A DNA stretch of 8,730 nt, taken from the NCBI GenBank assembly GCA_027346125.1, contig DAIEST010000151.1, positions 1-8,730 on the forward strand, written 5' to 3'. This document shows positions 1 through 5,416 of the stretch, one piece after another. The notes below the pieces were generated by a model. The model was not told where the DNA came from and ran no database searches. It saw only the letters and a program-made list of their open reading frames with translations. The stretch is from Leptospirillum sp. GTDB lineage: Bacteria > Nitrospirota > Leptospirillia > Leptospirillales > Leptospirillaceae. The translations under genes were made by a program, and so were the position numbers. The stretch's first letter is position 1; each line of letters begins with the position of its first letter.

Positions 1-46
1 CAGCTGGTCTAACGGTCGAATTATCGGAAATACAATGGAAGTCTCA

Positions 47-140
<94 letters not shown>

Positions 141-158
141 ACGTTTTGGAACGGACGC

Positions 159-244
159 TGGCGGAGGGGGTAGGATTCGAACCCACGGAGCTTTCGCTCT
201 ACGGTTTTCAAGACCGCCGCCTTCGTCCACTCGGCCACCCCTCC
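159..244 (-). tRNA. tRNA-Ser (anticodon UGA)
   Basis: On the minus strand the acceptor stem is GGAGGGG/CCCCTCC with discriminator G and an encoded CCA. The anticodon stem-loop is GCGGT-CTTGAAA-ACCGT, giving anticodon UGA, which reads UCA and by wobble other UCN serine codons. The variable arm is a GAGC/GCTC stem closed by a GAAA tetraloop. It is the first gene of a two-tRNA unit and starts about 20 nt after the predicted transcription start of the promoter at 270-298. Confidence 0.97.
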
Positions 245-269
245 CGATTCTTCAACAATTCCGCGTAAG

Positions 270-298
270 AATGTATCATAGGATGGCCCGGATGACAA
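270..298 (-). promoter_or_regulatory. Sigma-70-type promoter of the tRNA-Ser(UGA)-tRNA-Ser(GCU) unit
   Basis: On the minus strand, TTGTCA (plus 293-298) and TACATT (plus 270-275) are separated by exactly 17 nt. The predicted start falls near 263, about 20 nt before the first tRNA. The -35 box matches the consensus at 5 of 6 bases and the -10 box at 4 of 6. An overlapping TATGAT could serve as an alternative -10, but it lacks a well spaced -35. Confidence 0.55.
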
Positions 299-310
299 CG
301 AATCCCCGCG

Positions 311-1171
311 TCAATGGCCCACTGCCGGAGCCCGAAGGACGCCTGCCGCGGGATTCTGGGACGGAGAAGAAAGGGGGTTCGGCAAACCGGGCGGCGCGGA
401 TCCGTTCTCCGGAGACAGGAGGGGGTTGAAATGCCCTTCGTTTCCGGGCTGGGACTTCAGGGGATGGAGAATGCCCGAAATCCAGGCGATCGCCCGCTTC
501 ACCCCCTGATCGTCGGGATCCAGGCTGGCCGCCTGTTTTTCCTCCGACAGTCCTTCTTCGGGAAAGCCCATGTGGGCCAGGGCGACCCCGAGAATCATGT
601 GGGCGGAAGGATCCTCTTTTCTGAGGCGAAGGGCCGTTTCCTCCGCAGCCCGTGCCAACGGCCATTTTCCCAACGACGCGTAGGCCCACCCGATCGATTC
701 CCAGGCCAGTTCGTCCCTGGAATCCAGGGACAATGCCTCCCGTTCGGCGCGAATCTCCTGGCGGAAGTGTCCCGTGTTGCCCAGGGCGATCCCATAACTG
801 ACGCGGGCCGGCTCATTTTTGGGATTCAGCACAATGGCCTTTTTCTCCTCCAGGACCGCCCTGGCATTCTGGTCCATCTTCCCATAGGCCAGTCCCAGGA
901 GAAAATGCACCATGGCATAATCCGGGTATGCCCGCTCAAGTTTCACCAGACCGGGAATCGCCTGTTCCGGATGCCCCTCCAGAATCATCCGGGCGGACTC
1001 CTTCATGGTCCTGGCAAGGACCGGAGGATCCCCGGGACGGAAAAGAGGATCGGCCTGAACCGGCACAATCCGGTCGTGCAAACCCTGACAAAGGAAAAGG
1101 CCGCACACCACCACGAACTGGAAGCAGAACGAAACGATTCGAAAGACCACTGGTCTGATTTTCCTTGCCAA
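311..1171 (-). CDS. Exported or membrane-anchored TPR-repeat protein
   Basis: This is a 286-residue protein if translation begins at the TTG at 1171, which has AAGGG six nt upstream. The N-terminus has basic residues (ARKIR), then a hydrophobic stretch at about 11-28 and a plausible signal-peptidase site after VPVQA at residue 40, so I read it as a signal peptide or anchor. Residues 56-221 form about five tetratricopeptide repeats, with recurring patterns such as LLGLAYGKMDQNARAVLEEK and ESIGWAYASLGKWPLARAAE. The tail from about 240 is rich in Pro and Ser and looks disordered. TPRs are protein-interaction scaffolds, and no catalytic domain is visible. Other possible starts are GTG 1150 and ATG 1006; ATG 1006 would remove the signal peptide. 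The start is divergent from tadA and almost touches it. The coding frame is convincing; the start codon and partner are uncertain. Confidence 0.82.
   Translation of the reverse strand: MARKIRPVVFRIVSFCFQFVVVCGLFLCQGLHDRIVPVQADPLFRPGDPPVLARTMKESARMILEGHPEQAIPGLVKLERAYPDYAMVHFLLGLAYGKMDQNARAVLEEKKAIVLNPKNEPARVSYGIALGNTGHFRQEIRAEREALSLDSRDELAWESIGWAYASLGKWPLARAAEETALRLRKEDPSAHMILGVALAHMGFPEEGLSEEKQAASLDPDDQGVKRAIAWISGILHPLKSQPGNEGHFNPLLSPENGSAPPGLPNPLSSPSQNPAAGVLRAPAVGH
1144..1156. promoter_or_regulatory. 13-bp inverted repeat near the TPR/tadA divergent starts
   Basis: AGACCA-C-TGGTCT is a perfect palindrome with a one-base centre. It sits 34 nt upstream of the tadA ATG and just inside the TPR gene if the TTG start is right, or just upstream if the TPR start is further in. 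Its size and symmetry suit a dimeric repressor, but no regulator can be assigned and chance occurrence is possible. Confidence 0.25.
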
Positions 1172-1189
1172 GGGGAGCCCTTTTTGACG

Positions 1190-1684
1190 ATGACGGACAC
1201 AAACGGCATCCGGGGAAGCGACGACGAACGATGGATGAAGGAAGCCCTGAAGGAAGCCCTCCTTGCCCTTCAGAAGGGGGAGGTGCCCATCGGAGCGGTC
1301 CTTGTCCTCGACGGTCAGATCGTCGGCCGGGGTCACAACTGCCGCATCTCCCGGAGCGACCCCACGGCCCATGCCGAAATCGGATGCCTTCGGGACGGCG
1401 CGCAAAGACTCCGGAACTACCGGATCCCCCGGGGAACCCTTTATGTGACGGTAGAACCCTGTCTCATGTGTTTCGGAGCCATCATGGAGGCCCGGATCCA
1501 GACACTGGTGTTCGGCATCCGGGAGCCCAAATGGGGAGTGGCCGGATCCCTCTACGATCTTCAGAACGATCCCCGATTTCCCCACCGCGTGGACGTCCGG
1601 GAAGGAACCCTGAGCCGCCCGATCTCGGAACTGGTCACCCGATTTTTCCGGGAAAAGAGAAAAAACCGGCCGCCATCTGCATGA
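1190..1684 (+). CDS. tadA: tRNA(adenine-34) deaminase TadA
   Basis: This enzyme deaminates A34 to inosine in the anticodon of tRNA-Arg(ACG), which lets it read CGU, CGC and CGA. The 164-residue protein has the zinc cytidine/deoxycytidylate deaminase fold. HAE is at 61-63 (zinc ligand His and proton-shuttle Glu) and PCLMC at 90-94 (two zinc-ligand Cys). The GEVPIGAVLV strand near 30-39 and the FGIREPKWGVAGS segment at 108-120 are typical of TadA rather than of free cytidine deaminases. The length is normal for the family. ATG 1190 is the conventional start. An in-frame TTG at 1184 is better spaced (6 nt) from GGGGAG at 1172-1177 and would add two residues. The gene diverges from the TPR gene and stands alone on this strand. 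Confidence 0.95.
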   Translation: MTDTNGIRGSDDERWMKEALKEALLALQKGEVPIGAVLVLDGQIVGRGHNCRISRSDPTAHAEIGCLRDGAQRLRNYRIPRGTLYVTVEPCLMCFGAIMEARIQTLVFGIREPKWGVAGSLYDLQNDPRFPHRVDVREGTLSRPISELVTRFFREKRKNRPPSA

Positions 1685-1710
1685 ACCGCCGGATGAACCG
1701 ATAAACCTGT

Positions 1711-1739
1711 TTGGCATCACACACCGTACATGCTACTAT
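1711..1739 (+). promoter_or_regulatory. Sigma-70-type promoter of tRNA-Ser(CGA), probably also serving the downstream regulator
   Basis: TTGGCA (1711-1716) and TACTAT (1734-1739) are separated by 17 nt. The expected start near 1746 is 30 nt before the tRNA. No other good promoter or terminator lies between the tRNA and the regulator gene at 1890, so this promoter may drive both. Confidence 0.6.
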
Positions 1740-1775
1740 AGCACTCGTGTTGCGATGTCCAAAATTCTTCTGTAC

Positions 1776-1865
1776 GGAGAGATGGCCGAGAGGCTGAAGG
1801 CGGTTGACTCGAAATCAACTCTGGGGGTAACTCCAGCGGGGGTTCAAATCCCTCTCTCTCCGCCA
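1776..1865 (+). tRNA. tRNA-Ser (anticodon CGA)
   Basis: The acceptor stem GGAGAGA/TCTCTCC is followed by discriminator G and an encoded CCA. The anticodon arm GTTGA-CTCGAAA-TCAAC gives anticodon CGA, which reads UCG serine codons. The variable arm CTGGGG/CTCCAG is closed by a GTAA tetraloop. The T loop reads TTCAAAT, whereas the two other serine tRNAs here have TTCGAAT. The open frame that runs through this gene from 1755 is a read-through artefact and not protein sequence. Confidence 0.97.
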
Positions 1866-1867
1866 CA

Positions 1868-1887
1868 CCCCCTGAGATGGGGAGGGG
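1868..1887 (+). promoter_or_regulatory. Ribosome-binding site of the sigma-54 regulator with a possible masking hairpin
   Basis: The ribosome-binding site is the purine run GGGGAGGGG (1879-1887), only 2-4 nt before the ATG at 1890. The C-run at 1868-1872 directly upstream can pair with either GGGG block of this run, for example CCCC-CTGAGAT-GGGG, which would hide the site. The hairpin would begin only 2 nt after the tRNA CCA end, so tRNA 3' processing could affect it. The pairing is visible; its regulatory role is inference. Confidence 0.35.
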
Positions 1888-1889
1888 CC

Positions 1890-3281
1890 ATGACAAACAA
1901 GAGGTCGCTTCGGAAAAGACAGGAGTCCGCTGTCGCCGATGCGCTTGCCGACTCGATCGGTGTTTCTGCCCTCTTTATCGGATCCGATTACCGGGTGAAA
2001 TGGATCTCACCCGAAGCCCGACGCATTCTGGGCCTGAACGTGGATCCCCAGGCCGGCGACGGCGCCTTCTGTCACGATCTTCTGGGCGGCAGGGTCTGCA
2101 CTTCTGAGTGCAGGGTTTCGGCTTCCTCGTCCGGGCAGGACCAGTCGTCCCCGCATCCCTCGTTCTCCGCCTGCTGCTTCACGCCGAACCATCCGCCCTT
2201 CCTCGTCCGGACGGAAGTGATGAAAGGCTCCGGAAAACAGCCCATCGGCCTCCTGAAGAGTTTCCGGGTCATCCCCCCGGAAGAGTCCGGAAAACAGCAG
2301 TCTTCCTTTGTCGCAAACGGCGCCTGGGCCGAAGAGCTTCGCTCCCTCATTCCCAGAATCGCCCGCTCGGATCTGCCCATTCTCCTGATCGGAGAAACCG
2401 GAACCGGGAAAGAGTGCCTGGCCCGGATGATTCACGAAGAAAGCGACCGGAGTTCGGGCCCTTTCGTGATTCTCGATCTCTCCTTGATCCCCGAAACCCT
2501 CATCGAGGACACCCTGTTCGGACACACGAGAGGATCCTTTACGGGGGCCACGCACGAGCAGATCGGAAAACTGCCGCTCGCGGAAGGGGGAACCCTTTTT
2601 CTCGACGAGATCCAGAATATTCCCCATACGCTCCAGACAAAGCTTCTCCGTTTTCTGGAAACCGGAACATTCGAGCAGATCGGATCCCGGCAGACCGTCC
2701 AGGTCAACACGCGGGTCATTGCCGCGACGAACGAGCCCCCGGAAGAGCTTCTCCGGGAGAGGCGCATCCGCCCCGACCTGTTCTATCGCCTGAACGGTCT
2801 TTCTCTCGAAATCCCCCCGCTGAGGGATCGACAGGAAGACATTCCCGTCCTGATCGAACATTTCCGGTCGGAGTGGTCCAAGCGTTCCGGACGGATTCCG
2901 CCCCCTTTTTCCCAGGAACTCGTCCACCAGCTCACAACCTATTTCTTTCCGGGGAACATCAGGGAACTCAAGCATATGGTGGAAGCCGCCCTGGCGCTTG
3001 CCGATCCCGACAGCAGCCTGCAGTTTGACCATCTTCCCTCCGCGATCAAGAAACAGCTCCGGACCGGAGCTCCGACCGGCTGGACCGGTTCCCTCAATCA
3101 GGACACTACCTATAACCTGAAAGAGCGCACTGTCTTCGAATTCGAACGGCAGCGGATCGCCGAGGCCCTGAGACAGTCCGGCGGGCGGATCATCGAAGCC
3201 TCGAAGCTTCTGGGGATCAGCCGGGTGACGCTCTGGAGAAAAATGAAACGTCTGGAACTTCCCCACGATCTTCCATCCTGA
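1890..3281 (+). CDS. Sigma-54-dependent transcriptional activator with N-terminal PAS-like Cys-rich sensor
   Basis: This is a 463-residue bacterial enhancer-binding protein. Residues about 18-128 resemble a PAS sensor and carry C61-H62, C70, C74 and C95-C96, a spacing that could bind a metal or Fe-S centre or sense redox. There is no receiver domain. The AAA+ domain (about 140-375) has Walker A GETGTGKE (168-175), the sigma-54 contact loop as GSFTGA (215-220, usually GAFTGA), Walker B GGTLFLDE (233-240), sensor I VIAATN (276-281), an FYRLN arginine-finger region (298-302) and FPGNIREL sensor II (353-360). A Fis-type helix-turn-helix ends the protein (about 422-456). ATG 1890 was chosen because everything upstream in frame is tRNA, and it is preceded by a strong purine-rich site. 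Autoregulation and target genes cannot be read from the window. The regulator assignment is firm; the signal sensed is unknown. Confidence 0.95.
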   Translation: MTNKRSLRKRQESAVADALADSIGVSALFIGSDYRVKWISPEARRILGLNVDPQAGDGAFCHDLLGGRVCTSECRVSASSSGQDQSSPHPSFSACCFTPNHPPFLVRTEVMKGSGKQPIGLLKSFRVIPPEESGKQQSSFVANGAWAEELRSLIPRIARSDLPILLIGETGTGKECLARMIHEESDRSSGPFVILDLSLIPETLIEDTLFGHTRGSFTGATHEQIGKLPLAEGGTLFLDEIQNIPHTLQTKLLRFLETGTFEQIGSRQTVQVNTRVIAATNEPPEELLRERRIRPDLFYRLNGLSLEIPPLRDRQEDIPVLIEHFRSEWSKRSGRIPPPFSQELVHQLTTYFFPGNIRELKHMVEAALALADPDSSLQFDHLPSAIKKQLRTGAPTGWTGSLNQDTTYNLKERTVFEFERQRIAEALRQSGGRIIEASKLLGISRVTLWRKMKRLELPHDLPS

Positions 3282-3290
3282 CGTCGCGAT

Positions 3291-3326
3291 TTTCCGGACG
3301 ACCGATCGGCCGGAAACCGTTTTCCG
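3291..3326 (+). terminator. Possible weak terminator or alternating hairpins after the sigma-54 regulator
   Basis: TTTCCGG (3291-3297) can pair with CCGGAAA (3310-3316), followed closely by TTTT at 3320-3323. The same CCGGAAA block can instead pair with TTTCCG at 3321-3326 across a 4-nt loop, so two mutually exclusive stems exist. Stems are short (6-7 bp) and the U-run is modest, so termination is only a suggestion. Confidence 0.3.
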
Positions 3327-3382
3327 TGGCTTCCCTGTCCTGTCTCCCCTGTTTTTCCATTCGCCGGGACAGCATCCTGTCC

Positions 3383-3412
3383 TTGTATTTCGGTCCCGCT
3401 CCTTCCTATACT
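3383..3412 (+). promoter_or_regulatory. Promoter of mazG giving an apparently leaderless mRNA
   Basis: TTGTAT (3383-3388) and TATACT (3407-3412) are 18 nt apart. The -10 box matches the consensus at 5 of 6 bases. Only six nt (GAAGCC) separate the -10 box from the mazG ATG at 3419, so transcription should begin at or within a base or two of the start codon. Confidence 0.5.
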
Positions 3413-3418
3413 GAAGCC

Positions 3419-4318
3419 ATGTCCGATTCCAGGAACTTCTTTTCTCCGGCAGACCTTCGCTTCGCACTGGAGCGCCTCCCCCCTCCGGATCCGCAGACAT
3501 CCGGAGAAGAAGATGCGGCAGGCCTGTTGCGTCTTCTCGAAATCGTCGACCACCTTCGCGGCGAAAACGGTTGTCCGTTCGACAGGACACAGACCGTCGA
3601 CGCCCTTCTGCGCGACCTGAAAGACGAGTTCTACGAACTCTCCGACGCCATCGCATCGGGACAGTCTCTCCAGACTTCCCGCGAGATCGGGGATCTCGTC
3701 CTGATTCTCCTGTTCATGAGACGGATCCTCTGGGAAAGCGAACAGATACGGTTTTCGGACATTCTCGATCACGTTTCCGCCAAGATGGTCCGCCGGCACC
3801 CCCATGTCTTCCTGGAACCCGACCCGTCCATCGACTCGAAGACCCTCTGGGAACGATGGGAGCAGGAAAAGCGGAAAGAGGAAGAGCATCGGGATCGCAG
3901 TTCCATCCTGGACGGCATTCCCCGGAGCATGCCCGCACTGGATGTGGCCTTCAGGCAGGGCCAGAAAGCCGGGCGGGTCGGATTCGACTGGACAGACGAG
4001 GACTCCGTCTGGGAGAAGGTGATCGAAGAGGTCGGAGAACTGGCCGAGGCCCGATTCGAAGGCCCCGAGAGACTGGATCACGAAATCGGCGACCTGCTCC
4101 TGGCCGTTTCCTCCTATGCCCGCCATGCGGGGATCAGGCCAGAGGAAGCGCTGGAGCGGGCCAACCTGCGATTCGACCGGAGGTTCCGCCATATGGAAAT
4201 CCGTGCGGCACAGTCCGGACAACCCCTGGCGGCACTCACCCCGGAACAGTGGAATCGTCTCTGGGAGGAGGCGAAGCGTTCGGAACAGGAAAAACAGGAA
4301 AAGGACCCCACCCCGTGA
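3419..4318 (+). CDS. mazG: Nucleoside triphosphate pyrophosphohydrolase MazG (two MazG domains)
   Basis: MazG hydrolyses NTPs and dNTPs to the monophosphate and PPi, a house-cleaning role linked in E. coli to the stringent response. The 299-residue protein has two alpha-helical MazG domains. The N-terminal domain includes GENGCPFDRTQT (48-59), a DEFYE motif (69-73, where EExxE is usual) and EIGD (89-92). The C-terminal domain (about 171-265) has an intact EEVGE (203-207) and EIGD (222-225), the acidic residues that bind magnesium. A charged linker lies near 145-160. An in-frame ATG at 3326 would add 31 residues not typical of the family and would read through the promoter, so ATG 3419 is preferred even though it has no Shine-Dalgarno. 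It overlaps the next gene by 4 nt, implying an operon. Confidence 0.93.
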   Translation: MSDSRNFFSPADLRFALERLPPPDPQTSGEEDAAGLLRLLEIVDHLRGENGCPFDRTQTVDALLRDLKDEFYELSDAIASGQSLQTSREIGDLVLILLFMRRILWESEQIRFSDILDHVSAKMVRRHPHVFLEPDPSIDSKTLWERWEQEKRKEEEHRDRSSILDGIPRSMPALDVAFRQGQKAGRVGFDWTDEDSVWEKVIEEVGELAEARFEGPERLDHEIGDLLLAVSSYARHAGIRPEEALERANLRFDRRFRHMEIRAAQSGQPLAALTPEQWNRLWEEAKRSEQEKQEKDPTP

Positions 4319-5295
4319 AACAGTGGATCAAAGCCGTCGGAACCGGTCCTCACGGATCCCGGGATCTGACCGTCGATGAAGCCCGGAAGGCCGCGGCCGA
4401 CATTCTCGACGGAAAATCCACCCCCTCCCAGACCGGAGCCCTCCTCCTGGCTATCCGGACCAAGGGCGAGGCGGACACCGAGATGGAAGGCTTTCTGCTG
4501 GAAGGCCGTGCCCGCCTCCGGACACAGCCGGTTCCCTTTCCTCCACTGGAAGCCCTGGATATCGGCGACCCCTACGATGGCCACATTCGATCCCCCAGCC
4601 TTTCCGTCCCCGCCGCGCTGCTCGCTTCCGGCGCCGGACTTCCGGTTGTCCTCCACGGATACAGCGGTCTTCCCGCAAAATTCGGGGTCGGCCACACCGA
4701 ACTCTGGGAGGCATTGGGTCTTCCCTGCGTTCCGGTCGGAGACGCCCGTTCCTCTCTCCTGAAAACAGGAATCGTCTGCCTGTCCCAGGAGGTCCTGCTG
4801 CCGGAATGGGCAGAGCTGCGGACAATCCGTCAGGAACTGGGTCTTCGCACATTGTTGAACACGGTCGAAAAATGTCTGAACCCGCTGAACGCCAAAACCA
4901 TGATCGCAGGATATTTTCACGAGCCCCTCGCATCCCGTCTCCACCAGATCCTCCGGAAGACCTACCCCGACCATCGCATTACGCTCGTCGCCGGAGCCGA
5001 GGGCGCCGTCGACCTTCATGCCCACCGTCCGACCCGGTACCATCCCCATGACGACAACCCGTCGGGACTGCCCTCGTCCGTTTCCTTGCCGGCGGCATTC
5101 CCGCCGTTGCCGGAACTGGATCCCGACCCGAAGGCTCACGCGCGCTTCGTCCGGGACGCGTTGCTCGACAGGAAGCATCCCCACCGGGATCTCGTTCGCC
5201 GGATGGCCGCTTTCTTCCTGGTCGCGGCAAACCGCCATCCTTCGATGGAACAGGCCCTCAAGGCCCTTCCCGAAGAACCATCGATCCGCCTGTGA
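4315..5295 (+). CDS. TrpD-like glycosyltransferase family 3 protein (YbiB/TrpD2 type)
   Basis: This 326-residue protein has the two-domain architecture of anthranilate phosphoribosyltransferase. The helical N-terminal domain contains LTVDEARKAAADILDGKSTP (18-37) and GALLLAIRTKGE (41-52). In the core, the TrpD GTGGD PRPP loop is replaced by DIGDPYDG (82-89). VVLHGYSGLPAKFGVGHTEL (111-130) and LRTLLNTVEKCLNPLNAK (177-194) match conserved TrpD-fold segments. The Asp-Glu magnesium pair of TrpD appears to be lost in the segment GAEGAVDLHAHRP (227-239). This fits the YbiB/TrpD2 branch, whose E. coli member binds nucleic acid and is LexA-regulated, rather than a tryptophan enzyme, and no trp genes are nearby. 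The GTG start at 4315 overlaps the mazG TGA and has AAGGA nine nt upstream, so translation is probably coupled. The true substrate, if any, is unknown. Confidence 0.85.
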   Translation: MKQWIKAVGTGPHGSRDLTVDEARKAAADILDGKSTPSQTGALLLAIRTKGEADTEMEGFLLEGRARLRTQPVPFPPLEALDIGDPYDGHIRSPSLSVPAALLASGAGLPVVLHGYSGLPAKFGVGHTELWEALGLPCVPVGDARSSLLKTGIVCLSQEVLLPEWAELRTIRQELGLRTLLNTVEKCLNPLNAKTMIAGYFHEPLASRLHQILRKTYPDHRITLVAGAEGAVDLHAHRPTRYHPHDDNPSGLPSSVSLPAAFPPLPELDPDPKAHARFVRDALLDRKHPHRDLVRRMAAFFLVAANRHPSMEQALKALPEEPSIRL

Positions 5296-5303
5296 TGGAC
5301 CCT

Positions 5304-5332
5304 ATCCCGTGGACTCGGCCCGAAAACGGGAT
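5304..5332. repeat. Hairpin 1 in the TrpD2-like/HD-GYP gap
   Basis: ATCCCGT (5304-5310) is perfectly complementary to ACGGGAT (5326-5332) across a 15-nt loop. It starts 9 nt after the stop of the TrpD-like gene. It may help terminate or stabilise the upstream mRNA, or be part of the HD-GYP leader. Confidence 0.3.
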
Positions 5333-5342
5333 CTCGGTACAC

Positions 5343-5377
5343 TCACAGGGGGGATCCGAACCGGATCCCCCCTGTGA
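5343..5377. terminator. Perfect 15-bp hairpin 2, possible non-canonical terminator
   Basis: TCACAGGGGGGATCC (5343-5357) pairs without mismatch with GGATCCCCCCTGTGA (5363-5377) around loop GAACC. It lies between the mazG/TrpD-like operon and the HD-GYP gene, where a terminator is expected. The following bases are AAAACACG, so there is no U-tract on the plus strand, and none on the minus strand either. It could be a U-tract-less terminator, an mRNA-stabilising 3' hairpin or a protein-binding palindrome. The structure is certain; its function is not. Confidence 0.5.
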
Positions 5378-5416
5378 AAACACGTCCGGAAACCTCTTGC
5401 GACGGAGGGAACAAAA

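Noticed and set aside
244..1776. Integrated element or genomic island between the outward-facing tRNAs
   Set aside because: No integrase, direct repeats or composition shift seen; the content is tadA and a TPR gene, which look like chromosomal genes.
1755..1889. In-frame N-terminal extension of the sigma-54 regulator from 1755
   Set aside because: It translates the tRNA-Ser(CGA) gene; the real start is the ATG at 1890 with its own ribosome site.
2007..3656. Long minus-strand open frame opposite the sigma-54 regulator and mazG start
   Set aside because: Antisense shadow of a GC-rich gene; its product shows no domain, while the plus strand gives a complete activator.
4114..5238. Long minus-strand open frame opposite the TrpD-like gene
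   Set aside because: Shadow frame; no recognisable motif, and the plus-strand protein fits a known fold throughout.
4315..5295. Genuine anthranilate phosphoribosyltransferase (trpD)
   Set aside because: The PRPP loop and metal-binding pair are altered and no tryptophan genes are nearby; YbiB/TrpD2-type fits better.
5387..5400. Sigma-54-like -24/-12 promoter upstream of the HD-GYP gene (CCGG ... TTGC)
   Set aside because: The spacing between GG and GC is 9 nt, not the strict 10, and the -24 element lacks TGGCA.
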